Shown here: one piece after another, positions 16,994 through 26,920 of the stretch
Layout: the number at the start of each line of letters is the position of its first letter
Numbering within the stretch: position 1 is the first letter of the stretch
The notes under the pieces: generated by a model
What the model was told of the DNA's origin: nothing
Seen by the model: the letters and a program-made list of their open reading frames with translations, nothing else
The model's database searches: none
Program-made: the position numbers and the translations under genes
Source of the DNA: Nitrososphaeraceae archaeon
GTDB lineage: Archaea; Thermoproteota; Nitrososphaeria; Nitrososphaerales; Nitrososphaeraceae
Length of the DNA: 35,934 nt
Direction of reading: 5' to 3'
NCBI GenBank assembly: GCA_031316115.1
Contig: JALDRC010000014.1
Coordinates: 1-35,934, forward strand

Positions 16994-17619
16994 AATCTAT
17001 TATATCTATATTTTTTCTTAGTTGTTAATAGATAGAATTATGTACCTAAAGAAGTCAAGTTTAGACTTTTTACATATCAAGAATTACAAAAGGAACATAT
17101 CCAAAACTCGATAATTTTTCATTGAAGGTATGAGGATAAATCAAATTATAAACCACCATCACTGGTTGATTATAGAAGATAGAATTATACATAATCAGAT
17201 TTAATATCGAAAAAATTAATTTAACAATTCTTATAGCATATCGGCCTTTATCTAATATCATTAAACTAGTAGTAAGCGTGTCAAAAAAAGATACCATAAA
17301 AAATCCAATATATTTTCAATGCCTTGAAGTATGTATGTTCTGAGTTTCATTTTTCTTATTTTGCAATTTTTGTTCATTTTACATCATTGCATTGATCTAC
17401 AAACTGTGCAGTACTTAGATAATAAAGTCGGTTTTATCACTTTGAATTAGCTGCCATCCTAAACATTATTTAATAATAAAAGTTAGTTGGTATATCAATT
17501 TTTGATATTAAATTTGATTAGTTTTCTGAATCGCCTATTGTAATATATTGTCATTGTATTTCAGATATGACCTAGTTGATAATAATACAAAATCGATAAA
17601 TTGTAGTATTGAAAAACAA
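16994..17619. other. Intergenic, nothing firm
   Basis: A 75-codon minus-strand frame at 17070-17297 (hydrophobic, e.g. VKLIFSILNLIMYNSIFYN) is the only candidate, and I do not think it is supported. The rest is AT-rich. Confidence 0.35.
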
Positions 17620-17639
17620 GTAATATTTTTACAATTATG

Positions 17640-17960
17640 TAAGTACATAGATTCATAACTTGTCCAAAAAAATCGCATCCATTTTTGCTAGAGTACTACT
17701 CTTTTCTTATCATTATCAATGCATCTTTTGATACATCTGGCGATCTACCTGTTCTTGGTTGATCTTTTCATTTTCTAATCCATATTCGACGTATCTATTG
17801 TATTATTTGTATGCCCATGTTCTGTATCTGTGTAATTAATTTGCTGCATCCATTCTTAGTTGTTTATCTCCTTGTAATAGTTTTACCAGTTGTAGTAATG
17901 TTCAATGTCTGCATTAGATTGCTGTTTGTATATCTTGTCTAGTCTATTAATATTACATAA
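17640..17960 (-). pseudogene. IS630-type transposase N-terminal fragment, heavily decayed
   Basis: The DNA aligns base by base with the first part of the IS630-type relic at 33080-33400, for instance TTTTGATACATCTGGCGATC against TTTTGGTACATCTGGAGGCC and GTCTGCATTAGATTGCTGTT against ATCTGCATTAGATTCTTGGT. All frames are broken. Only the helix-turn-helix half is left; the catalytic half is absent. Confidence 0.7.
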
Positions 17961-18124
17961 ATATAGTATTGAGTATGAAATTGTTATCTAAATATATATT
18001 CAAGTTTAGTTAGGTAGTATAAATTTTTGAACTCTATTCAGATCGATATGTTTAGAACGTACATTTGAGATTCATCCCAAGTTCAGACATCTAAATATCT
18101 CAAATAATTATCAGGCTATTGATG

Positions 18125-19059
18125 TATTATCCCACCACATGTGTTACACTCCTATTATATACTTGTACTGGTGTCATGTAGTTCAATGACATATGTACTC
18201 TTTTGTTATTATAGTATTTAATAAATTGTTCATGTCTTTTGAATCTAGGTCTTTCTAAATCATATGTACGATGCCATCTCTCTATCTTTCCTAGTGTAGT
18301 AGGTTTTCCTATACCACCCATAATATGTTGTATATCATTTTCCTTGCAGAAAGAATCAAAATCTGATTGCAATGTAGAATGTGAATTATAGAATTGTGAA
18401 CCATGGTCTGTTAGTATCTGTAATGGTTTCCATATTTTCTGATTGTGCGTTTTAAGAGGTAAATAATTTTGTCTGATGTACCTTCTATACATTTTGATAG
18501 ATGATAATACATATCTGTGATCATCGAAAATAGATATCAACCATTTTCCTTCGTTTTCTATAACTTTCAGGTCAATTTGCCATAATTCATTTGGAAATTT
18601 ACGCTCAAATCATATCTGTTCCTTTTATTTCTGGGTTTAGTGATAGGATTGTTGTTTAATCCATTTTCGCATAAAATTCTGTATACTGTCATATGACCGA
18701 CCTTTAGGTTGTATTGATTTATGAAGTTCCCTGTATTTTGTGTGGACAGTAATTGTATTTCTTTCTTAAATTTACTATTTTCTGTTCTATCTTTTTATCT
18801 ATCTTATGGATTGTATGTAGTCTTTAGATCTATCTTTAGTCCATCAATCCCTCTTTTTTGCTCACTGTTCCAGTATCTATAGAAACTCATTCTGGATTGT
18901 GCGTATATGTTTACAGATGTCAGTTACTTTCCATCCTTCGAGTTTACGTCTTATACACCATCTTCTTATCTTTTCTAAATCTCACTATACTGCATCTGGT
19001 GTAACAACACTCCTTACTCTCGCCAAGTAAAAGAGTGTAACCGATGTTATGGGATATGC
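18125..19059 (-). mobile_element. IS481-like insertion sequence relic with terminal inverted repeats
   Basis: The ends are imperfect inverted repeats of 24 bases: 18128-18151 begins TATCCCACCACAT and ends GTTACACTC; the reverse complement of 19033-19056 begins TATCCCATAACAT and ends GTTACACTC. A 19-base direct repeat, AATTATCAGGCTATTGATG, lies just outside both ends (18106-18124 and 19060-19078) and would be an unusually long target duplication. The single transposase gene inside is broken, so the element cannot move by itself. Confidence 0.75.
18127..18996 (-). pseudogene. IS481-like DDE transposase, multiply frameshifted
   Basis: Reading from about 18996 down, three or more frames together give a complete transposase. 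The helix-turn-helix start is LEKIRRWCIRRKLEGWKVTD. It continues after shifts with SFYRYWNSEQKRGIDGLK, then HMTVYRILCENGLNNNPITK, then FPNELWQIDLKVIENEGKW (first catalytic Asp), LTDHGSQF (second Asp) and GKIERWHRTYDLERPRF (Glu), ending with YYNNKRVHMSLNYMTPVQVY. The last 138 codons (18127-18540) are an unbroken frame; frame changes lie near 18610, 18730 and 18890. The catalytic residues are kept but the gene is not translatable as one protein. Confidence 0.85.
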
Positions 19060-19226
19060 AATTATCAGGCTATTGATGATAGAGATAAATACAAGATAAT
19101 AGGAAAGTATATAGAGATATTTCTAGGAACCAACAACTACTAATGTTTTTTAATTCATGTTTGATATAGTGAATCCTTTTTTTGCTCATCATAAAATTAT
19201 TATACTTCATTTCTTTTGAAAGTATT

Positions 19227-19751
19227 GTGCAAAAATATCTTTATGTTCTTGCAACTTTGGTATTAGTTGGTTGTGTTAGCATGATTACAAGTGCAGGATA
19301 TGCTAGTGGTGAAAATACTTCTCTGATATCAAACGATTCAATTAACAAAATTAATGAATTGGAACCAGTTTATAATGCTACATCCTTAGAATGTCTGGAA
19401 TCAAAACAAATACAGGCTCACCCTTATGTAGTAACAGAAGATAATTGTATAGAAAAAGCTACAATAAAAGGAATAGGACAGGTTTTTAATCATGAAACTT
19501 TTTTAAATACCGTCTTAGAAAATAAAATAGTAGTAGGTCAGGGAAAAGGTATAATTTCTACAATAGATAATAAATCATCAATAGGTTGGAAATCTTTTGA
19601 TATAAATTTGTTAAAAGGGAAATATCCGGGCTACAGAGGTACTATATATTTTAATGCTACAATGGATGATAAATTTGCCTTTCTTAATAATACCATAGGA
19701 GTCTATAAAAGTGATACAAATCCTATTAGATCTATTTGGTTATGGGATTAA
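19227..19751 (+). CDS. Secreted small beta-rich protein (intact paralogue)
   Basis: 175 residues from a GTG at 19227; a TTG start at 19182 would add 15 residues. The GTG start gives a classic signal peptide (QKYLYVLATLVLVGCVSMIT, cleavage around GYA-SGE). The mature part holds two cysteines (LECLESK and DNCIEKA), GQGKGIISTIDN, and ends GTIYFNATMDDKFAFLNN...SIWLWD. The broken gene at 515-1082 is a close relative, and 4217-4633 a distant cytosolic one. The cysteines may form a disulfide outside the cell. Function is unknown. It lies between an IS481-like relic and the interrupted plastocyanin-like gene, which is also exported. Confidence 0.75.
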   Translation: MQKYLYVLATLVLVGCVSMITSAGYASGENTSLISNDSINKINELEPVYNATSLECLESKQIQAHPYVVTEDNCIEKATIKGIGQVFNHETFLNTVLENKIVVGQGKGIISTIDNKSSIGWKSFDINLLKGKYPGYRGTIYFNATMDDKFAFLNNTIGVYKSDTNPIRSIWLWD

Positions 19752-20157
19752 ATTAACATGATTATAGATTTAGTTATCGTGTAAAAAATAAGAGTTTATA
19801 TCAAAAATTCAAATGGTTTTTATACTTAGAATAATTTGATATTTTAATAAACATAGGTATTTTCACCATATCTAGTATCTATAGACAGTTCATGGTAAAA
19901 TCCTGAAGTAACAGCTGAATATAGATTATATTTATGCAACAAAATTTCTAGTATACTAAATTAATCTTCCAAAATTGAGCAAAAAGAATAATATCTGATG
20001 CTAGCATATTTCTTGTTTATTATTTCTGTTTAAATAGCCAATTATCCAATTATCTTAAAATAACTTAAAAGTAGTTCTATCTGCAGTATCTTTATCTAAT
20101 TTTTGATATTTTTTTAAAAGATTTATTTATATAGATCAATATTAAAAGATTGTAATT
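19752..20157. other. Intergenic, nothing recognised
   Basis: AT-rich gap before the copper protein gene. No gene or repeat seen. A TTTATATA box at about 20127-20134 is the likely TATA element of the next gene. Confidence 0.4.
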
Positions 20158-20832
20158 ATGAAATATATTTTATTGTCTATAGGAATTTTATCAACATTAC
20201 TTTTTTTTACGATGACATCATCAGTTTCAACTGTATTTGCATTAGAAAATCAAAATGAAACATCATTTTAGACAAATACTTTTTTTAGTGTAAATACAGG
20301 TGGCGGAAATGCATCCTCACCACTCACAGTTTTTTTATTATCCACTATAGAAATTGATGCAGGAGATACCGTAATTTGGAATAACCCTACTATAGTATCT
20401 GAACCACATACTGTTACTTTTATTAAAGATGAAAAATTCTTTGCACCACCAATAGCACCTATCAATGTTTCAAATTCTGTTGAATTTTTAACAAATCCGG
20501 CCAATGCGAATGTTGAACCAATGATCTTGAATAATGATGAAATGAATACAGGTAACAAAACAAAAACAATAATGATAGATAATGCAAGATCAACCTATCC
20601 AGTCATCATCGATTTGACTGGAAAAAATGTCACCTATCTTGATGTGAATACTAAATATACTTTCCTTGGTGATGAGAAATATGTGAATTCTGGATGGATA
20701 TGGCCAGAAGGTATGTCACCACCAGGTTATCCTAAAATTGACCAATTTTCAATGAAATTTCAAAATCCAGGAACATATTCATATTTATGTCTAGTCCATC
20801 CATGGATGACAGGAAGTATGATAGTAAATTAA
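20158..20832 (+). pseudogene. Plastocyanin-like type-1 copper protein with an in-frame amber codon
   Basis: From the ATG at 20158 one frame runs to 20832 (224 codons) with a single TAG at 20269-20271 (codon 38). Before it is a clear signal peptide (YILLSIGILSTLLFFTMT, cleavage near VFA-LEN). After it comes a cupredoxin: GDTVIWNNPT, SEPHTVTF (first copper His), and PGTYSYLCLVHPWMTGSM with the Cys, His and Met of a type-1 copper site. Small blue copper proteins are thought to carry electrons outside the membrane in ammonia-oxidising archaea. All ligands are intact, so the nonsense change appears recent, or the codon is read through. Without the signal peptide the downstream part would not be exported. 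Confidence 0.88.
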
Positions 20833-20986
20833 TCTCTAAATTTCACATTATTAGTTTGATGTAATCAAAATTTTTATAATTAATCCAGCAAAATATTCCT
20901 TATCCGACCCTGATTTGACAGAAAAAAAAGAAATATTTTTTATTTTATTCTAATTAATTTTTAAGATTTCACATCACTCGTTTAAT

Positions 20987-21382
20987 TTAGACTTTTGCAA
21001 CACATCTTATTTCGATCAAAAGTTCAGGAAATGCTAATCGTTCTATTTGTACAATTGTGCTTGCAACAATAGGATTTCCTGAAAAAACCTTTTTTCTTAT
21101 ATTTACTGCAGCTTTAAATGCAGATTCCATATCCGTAACAAATAGAATTTCATCAACTATATTATCTATCGTTGCCCCGTATCTTGTAAGTAATTTTTTA
21201 ATATTCCCGTATGCCTGAGACATCTGAACTTCCATGTTATTTCTTCCAACTATTTTACCATCATCATCATGACTAACTTGTCCAGAGAGATAAATTGTAT
21301 CATTTACTTTAACAGCTTGCGAATAACCATATGTCTCTTCCCATGGCATACCAAAGTTTTTAGTCTCTTTTTCGATTGTCAT
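20987..21382 (-). CDS. RidA/YjgF-family protein
   Basis: 131 residues with the RidA fold signature: GYSQAVKVNDTIYLSGQVSH near residue 19, the AYGNIKKLLTRYGATIDNIV helix, and the end LLIEIRCVAKV containing the conserved Arg that binds the carboxylate of imine/enamine substrates. RidA proteins hydrolyse reactive 2-aminoacrylate-type intermediates; some relatives act on other substrates, and the ending VTDMESAFKAAVNIRKKVFS suggests a divergent subgroup. Cytosolic. It is convergent with the plastocyanin-like gene, with 154 bases between. Confidence 0.88.
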   Translation of the reverse strand: MTIEKETKNFGMPWEETYGYSQAVKVNDTIYLSGQVSHDDDGKIVGRNNMEVQMSQAYGNIKKLLTRYGATIDNIVDEILFVTDMESAFKAAVNIRKKVFSGNPIVASTIVQIERLAFPELLIEIRCVAKV

Positions 21383-22472
21383 ATTTTAGATATGATTTAA
21401 ATTATTTATAATAATATCCCCTTCGTATTTAAATTAAGAATATTTTTTAGGCGATGTTTAGATAAACAGTGAAAATATAACTTGTTTGTTAATGAGAAAT
21501 ATGAAAATTTGATTTGAAAAAATCGAACACCTACTTTTATGTAATGCATTATCTTTCTATATAATTTCTTTACCTTCGTTAAAAAATGTTCTAAATCTTT
21601 TACCATCTTTAAAGATGACTAATAACGAATTCACCTATTCGCATAAAATCGAATATAAAGAGTTCATGATAGAGATAGGAAGAGTATTTTTGTTTATGAT
21701 CTGGCATTTACACATTCGAATACTCTGTGTCCGTAATGTTGTTCTCATAAGATGAGAATGATTGTTCTTGAAAAATTAACTCTTATATCTATCTCTAAAA
21801 ACATACAAGGTACAAAAATAATAATATTAAAAAAGATTAAATAATTTAACATGGTCATTAAAAAATATTCCTAAAGTGTACAACTAGTAAAAATCTAAAT
21901 ATTATATGGTTTAGTATTTAAATAAGTTCGACAATTTTAGTATGCTTAGAGCCTCTATATTATTGCTGTAAATCAATGATTTTCAATTTACTAGATTTTG
22001 GATCGAGCTACTGACAGGATACATTAATCTGTTTAGTGAAGCATATTTGGAAACTAATGATAAATGCACAAATTTATGGTTAAAAGTTTCGAAATATGAA
22101 GTTGATGTGAAGATACATTTATTTTTCTCAAAACTAGTATGGTTTTAAAAATATGCTTAAGACAGCTCGATTTTCCGATACGCAAAATGGTCAAGGTAAC
22201 AGAAATATTATCAAAATGTTAGATGATGTAATAATAATTATTTTAAAAAGTTAGCTGGGGTAAAGTCAATGCAAGAAATAGATGCAAAAAGTTTTTTGTG
22301 TGTTAGATCAAACAGTTTACAATTCATTTCAGAGAAATCCATATGTTAATGTAAAAATCTTTAACACCTTCTCCTACGTTGTAATTGGGATTTGAAGACA
22401 TTGAAAAAAATAAATCAAAAAAAGAAGAAATAAATGCAAAAGTCTTTTTTTAATGAGTAGGAGATCTTATTA
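21383..22472. other. Long gap with local hairpins
   Basis: No convincing gene; a 66-codon minus frame at 21406-21606 looks random. Around 21681-21758 two stems stand out: AGAGTATT (21681-21688) with AATACTCT (21719-21726), and TTCTCAT (21742-21748) with ATGAGAA (21752-21758) around a three-base loop. A small structured RNA is possible. A good Shine-Dalgarno GGAGAT (22460-22465) precedes the next gene. Confidence 0.4.
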
Positions 22473-23171
22473 TTGAACAACAATACAAATACAAACCTTA
22501 ATAATAAACCAATGATTGTGCCATTACCAAATGGACCGTTATACTTAATCAATGATCGAGAATATAAAATAATTGAAAATCTTGAAAATTCAAAAGGTGA
22601 AAAATTATCGAATACAATAGGAATAGCGTTATGTAGATGTGGAGCCTCTAAAAATAAACCATTTTGTGATGGATCTCATAGTGTCATCGGATTTTCAAGT
22701 AAGAATGATAAATCAAATAATTCCAAAGACAGAGGAACAATAACAAAAAAAAGTTATCCAGGTAAAAAAATTACAATTCATGATAATAGAAGGATCTGCT
22801 CACATGCTGCTGAATGTGTAAATAATTTACCAACAGTATTTCGTTTAAATGAAAAGCCTTGGATAGATCCGGATCAGGTAAACAGCATTCAGGAAATTAT
22901 TAGAACTATCAAAAAATGCCCATCGGGTGCATTGAGCTATTCTATTGATGAAATTGAATACAGAGATTATGATGGAAAACAATTGGTCAAAGTAAGTAAA
23001 AATGGACCTTATTATGTTAGTGGAGAAATAGATTTAATGTTAGAAGAAGGAGATTTTCCTGATGATATGTCAAGAGAGCACTATACCCTTTGCCGTTGTG
23101 GAGCATCTAAAAATAAACCATTTTGTGATGGAGCTCACTCTTCAATAAATTTCATAGATGAAAAAAACTGA
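22473..23171 (+). CDS. Double CDGSH iron-sulfur protein with central ferredoxin-like domain
   Basis: 232 residues. Two nearly identical CDGSH motifs, CRCGASKNKPFCDGSH (Cys54, Cys56, Cys65, His69) and CRCGASKNKPFCDGAH (Cys207, Cys209, Cys218, His222), each hold a [2Fe-2S] cluster by three Cys and one His. Between them is a divergent ferredoxin-like domain of the Fer4_19 type (ICSHAAECVNNLPTVFRLNE, with KCPSGALSY at Cys149). The protein is cytosolic and probably shuttles electrons or clusters. The start is TTG, supported by a Shine-Dalgarno GGAGAT seven bases upstream; a later ATG (codon 14) would cut into polar sequence only. It stands alone. Confidence 0.9.
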   Translation: MNNNTNTNLNNKPMIVPLPNGPLYLINDREYKIIENLENSKGEKLSNTIGIALCRCGASKNKPFCDGSHSVIGFSSKNDKSNNSKDRGTITKKSYPGKKITIHDNRRICSHAAECVNNLPTVFRLNEKPWIDPDQVNSIQEIIRTIKKCPSGALSYSIDEIEYRDYDGKQLVKVSKNGPYYVSGEIDLMLEEGDFPDDMSREHYTLCRCGASKNKPFCDGAHSSINFIDEKN

Positions 23172-23737
23172 TCTAGAATAACAACTATTAATAAATAATG
23201 AAAATTCACGTTTTAAAAGATTTTTAACAATTAAATTATTGATCAGAATATCCAATTAATATTTTTATACGATCATTTTTTTTACAATGTTATCTCTCCA
23301 TTCTATTTTCTACCTTGGTGTTGAAATTAGATAATTTCTCTCGGATGTCGATTTTAATTTAGTTATATTCTACCAAATTTTCAAATTTACTATAAAGTCA
23401 TTGAGTACTCAACTTATTTTCCAAGGTTAGCAAATTATTCAATTAGAAAAGTCTCGAAATTTTCTTGATTAAAAAAAATCCTCTTATAGGATGACCAACA
23501 ATCGTTGCTTGCGTATTTCTTTTTCTTATTGTTTCCATTATGGAACAACTTTGATTTGAAAATACACTTTTTTGTTCTTTTTGTTATGATTAATCTCTTT
23601 CTGTTATAAAAAAGACAGAAGACTTGGAGAACTGTATGAGTATATTTTTTAAATCAGAATTGAAAATATCCTAGAAATAATTTCTAGAAAAAAATAGGAT
23701 AGTCAATATATAATAATATTCTAGTTTAATTTGTAGA
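23172..23737. other. Intergenic, nothing recognised
   Basis: AT-rich. Short protein-like snippets exist (minus strand near 23290-23350, IREKLSNFNTKVENRMER) but no frame of useful length. Confidence 0.35.
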
Positions 23738-24916
23738 TTGGTACTAAGTTTTAAAAAGATTTCATTATTTTTCTTATTTTCTTCCTCAATTTTCATAATG
23801 ATGGTAAGTTTTTTTAATTATCATCACGTTACAAATCAATCCATACGTTATACCTATGCAGAATCATCTAGCGAAAATCAAACAGAGAATGACAAGAATA
23901 AACCAGACTATGGTAAAAAATTAGAAAAAATGGTGATAGAAAAAACAATAAAAGACATAACGAAAGTCAAAAGTTCTAATAATAAAAATAGTATTTATTC
24001 GGTTGAACAACTAAATGATTATTATAGATATTACCTACCTCCAAAAGTAATAAAAAAAATAGATATTCCAAAAGTTTATGAAACCAAACCCAATGGTGAA
24101 ACGTATAGATTTAATATTTCTAATCCAAATGGTTTAATTCAAGTTGATGAAAGAGAAAACGAAAATGTTTTTACACAACGCAATATAGATGGAGGCTGGA
24201 GAATAGATTATGGAAAACCAAGAATAGATATCCATACAAAAGATGGGGGAATCATACCAGATAAAGCATTTCTGGAAGAGAATTTATCAAAGAATCCTGT
24301 AAAACATTGGAACTTTTCTGAACTAAAAAAACAAGGGTATTGGTATAAACCAACTGATTGGACGAATGTAGAGGTTACCCTAATTTTTAAATTACTTGAC
24401 TCATCCCGTGAGGATGATGAGCAACATTCTATATCTATAGTAACAAGGTCCGTAACTCATGCACAACTAGATAACGAATATAAAAAGTCAAGTGGTAAAC
24501 TCAAGTTCTTTTGTGGAGGATCAAGTTACCATAATAATATCTCAAATGAAGGACATATAAGAATGAAGAAAGAACAATTTCATATAGATTATGAATGGGA
24601 ACGCTATAATCAAAGTTTAACTGTAGGTAATATTTATGATAAAAAAATTGGATTTAAAGGAATAGTTTACAATATTAATGACACAGCGGTAAAACTTGAA
24701 AGTTGGGTTGATGTTGAAAATAAGGGAAAAGGTCCATACCAAAAAGTACATGAATTCATAGATAATGGTGATTGGGGAGACAATATGAGAAAATGTGGTG
24801 CAAAAACAGATACTCAAGCAATTACATGGGGATCCCCCGAGGTAATAATCAAAACCAATGATTTTAAATTTGATATATATGATATAGAAGTGAGGGAGAT
24901 AGTTCCACCTAATTAA
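23738..24916 (+). CDS. Large secreted protein, possibly lectin/glucanase-fold
   Basis: 392 residues. It begins with a signal peptide (FKKISLFFLFSSSIFIMMVS; cleavage probably after TYA-ESS), then a charged linker to about residue 100. The remaining 290 residues are rich in aromatic strands: NVEVTLIFKL, KLKFFCGGSSYHNN, HIDYEWERY, IGFKGIVYNINDTAVKLESW, and KVHEFIDNGDWGDNMRKCGA. The alternation suggests a beta-sandwich such as a concanavalin-like lectin or polysaccharide-binding domain, which I cannot confirm; no glycosidase catalytic motif is clear. Two cysteines (FCGG and KCGA) may pair. The start is TTG (23738). It acts outside the cell. It stands alone. Confidence 0.65.
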   Translation: MVLSFKKISLFFLFSSSIFIMMVSFFNYHHVTNQSIRYTYAESSSENQTENDKNKPDYGKKLEKMVIEKTIKDITKVKSSNNKNSIYSVEQLNDYYRYYLPPKVIKKIDIPKVYETKPNGETYRFNISNPNGLIQVDERENENVFTQRNIDGGWRIDYGKPRIDIHTKDGGIIPDKAFLEENLSKNPVKHWNFSELKKQGYWYKPTDWTNVEVTLIFKLLDSSREDDEQHSISIVTRSVTHAQLDNEYKKSSGKLKFFCGGSSYHNNISNEGHIRMKKEQFHIDYEWERYNQSLTVGNIYDKKIGFKGIVYNINDTAVKLESWVDVENKGKGPYQKVHEFIDNGDWGDNMRKCGAKTDTQAITWGSPEVIIKTNDFKFDIYDIEVREIVPPN

Positions 24917-25199
24917 AATAATTTGGTAAATTAATATAAAATTCATATTCTCTACATTAAATTATTAATATTAAACTAATCTAAATACACTTATACAATT
25001 TGTTAGATCTATATAAGATTGTGTTTCGATTTCTTCAATATTTTGATGGTAATCATTAGATTGCTCTATTTGGTTTTTTGTATATACTTCTCTAGGAAAT
25101 ATATAATAATATTTAAAATGCTCAATATATATTGTATTATAATCTAATTATGGTACCTGCTTCATTAAACAAATGTCTTTTATGTAGCAACTTCGTATT
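24917..25199. other. Intergenic, nothing recognised
   Basis: AT-rich spacer between the secreted protein and the IS6 relic. Confidence 0.4.
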
Positions 25200-25646
25200 T
25201 ATCCTTTTTTAGGATATATTTTATAATTATTTGCATAAAGTCAGTTTTCTATCGATATACACTTTACAAGCAAATAACTAGGAATCGGTTAAATAGATAT
25301 CACCACCCATGTAGAGTTATTTCTGATTTTAATAATTGTTCTATCTGCTATGATTTGTGGTCCCCTTTTTAAATTTACTAAAACAACATCTGATAATTTA
25401 TGGATTTTTTAATTTAAATAACTTAGATAGTTTTAGAATCGTCAAACCAAATACGAGATAAAGACTACATTTATTTCTCACAATTCTTAATCTCAGCAAT
25501 AGTTCTGAGTATAACTCCCATAGCATGTTAATTTCTTCAATATACTGGCGAGAACAATGGTTCCTGTTACAGAACGGATATTTTATATTGAAAAATAGAT
25601 AAAACGAACATTCCATTACCTTATTAAGATAAATGAAAATTGACAT
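25200..25646 (-). pseudogene. IS6-family transposase relic
   Basis: The minus-strand frame 25398-25646 contains RIVRNKCSLYLVFGLTILKL followed by SKLF, which aligns with the N-terminal part of the intact IS6 transposase at 30543-31202 (NYIVMYSLYLYFLGLSLRNT). Further down, another frame reads IIADRTIIKIRNNSTWVVIS, then after a stop PIPSYLL, aligning with FVIDETVIQIGNQHFWLWIC and PINSSVLG of that protein. Only about the first half is left, with stops and shifts. Confidence 0.65.
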
Positions 25647-26122
25647 TGTTCATTTCTAGATCCTGTGATATCTTATAACTATGTACTTCGAGGTTATTTG
25701 CATCTTTTAATTTATGGCTAAGACTTTGTTTAAATACCAAATATATTATTCGCCTATCTATCAATGTTTAGAAATTTTTTTAAAAAGAAAATATCAAATC
25801 ATTTTTTTGATAATGGATATATGTTTTTTATTTAAAATTTAAGTTACCAATAATTGGATTGGATCTAAATTGAAAACATATAATAAAGATAAAATAAATT
25901 CTCCAACCCTATTAACCTTAAAACTATTTAATATTATATGTTTTAATTTCATTACTATTAAGAGTACAACTTGTAAGCATCGTAAAAATTAACACTACGG
26001 TTACTCTCATGATTTCGTGTTTTATAACTATTAAAACTAGGCATAATCTCATAACAAAAAAATCTTGATTGACTTTAATAATACTACTAAATATTTAAAT
26101 TCATCGACAACTTCCTTGGTGT
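25647..26122. other. Intergenic, nothing recognised
   Basis: AT-rich. No gene. The promoter of the next gene is not obvious. Confidence 0.35.
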
Positions 26123-26530
26123 GTGACTGAGACTCGCCCAAGCGGAATTACCATAATAGCCATTCTTATGATAATTGGGGGCGTAATTCTCCTCTTTACT
26201 GGACTTGCTCCTTTATTTTTAGGTTCATTAATGAGCCTTGATTCTAATACTCAAACTAGTACAATAGGATTTGTTATTACAATAATTGGCCTAATATTAG
26301 TGACGTTAGGAATAGCTAGTTCAGTTGTGTCATGGGGTTTATTAAAAGGAAAAGGATGGGCTCGTGTAATCACACTCATAATCAGCATAATTGCGATAAT
26401 ATTTGCAATTATTTCCTTTGTCAACATAGGAGATTTAATACAACTGATTCCGATAATAATTTATGGTATAATAATTTACTATATGTTTACATATAGAGTA
26501 AAATCATTTTTTGAAAGAGTTACAAAATAA
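26123..26530 (+). CDS. Small four-helix membrane protein
   Basis: 135 residues with a GTG start. It begins TETRPSGITIIAILMIIGGV, a signature I associate with a widespread archaeal and bacterial family of unknown function. Four membrane helices are visible: about residues 9-33, 46-72 (FVITIIGLILVTLGIASSVV), 80-100 (RVITLIISIIAIIFAIISFV) and 107-125 (LIPIIIYGIIIYYMF). The loop between helices two and three is WGLLKGKGWAR, also typical of that family. No catalytic residues are evident. It stands alone. Confidence 0.75.
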   Translation: MTETRPSGITIIAILMIIGGVILLFTGLAPLFLGSLMSLDSNTQTSTIGFVITIIGLILVTLGIASSVVSWGLLKGKGWARVITLIISIIAIIFAIISFVNIGDLIQLIPIIIYGIIIYYMFTYRVKSFFERVTK

Positions 26531-26920
26531 AGTATTTGACTTTATTTTTTTAAATATAGATACCATTTCCTTAAAGTATTTTTACCTAATAGTAATCAAG
26601 ATAAATAAAATCGTTTTATTGAGATATCGCCTTAGAATACAAATGTAGTAAATATTTTTTATCAAATATGATATTAAATTCTTGCACCTTGAGTTATTTC
26701 CCTTTCAAAATCAACAAAAGAAGATGATGAATATAAAAATAATTTTTGTCGATGTTTAAATCAAATTTGAGTTAAAAAATTAACTACCTTTATCATATAT
26801 TTCTATTAATTCTATTGATAATCTAAATATAATTGATATCTTGTTCTTTACGTTTATATCACTAATATTGTAATTTTTGACTCTAATGCTATGTTCGTAT
26901 TATGATTTTTTTGTGGATTG
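26531..26920. other. Intergenic, nothing recognised
   Basis: AT-rich. No gene or repeat. Confidence 0.35.

Noticed and set aside
17070-17297. 75-codon hydrophobic minus-strand frame
   Set aside because: Could be a membrane peptide, but the hydrophobicity follows from AT-rich codons and there is no supporting promoter or homology.
21406-21606. 66-codon minus-strand frame upstream of the RidA gene
   Set aside because: Composition is random-like (Lys, Phe, Tyr, Leu) and no motif is visible.
24617-24946. 109-codon minus-strand frame
   Set aside because: It is a shadow of the secreted protein gene at 23738-24916, which has a signal peptide and coherent sequence.
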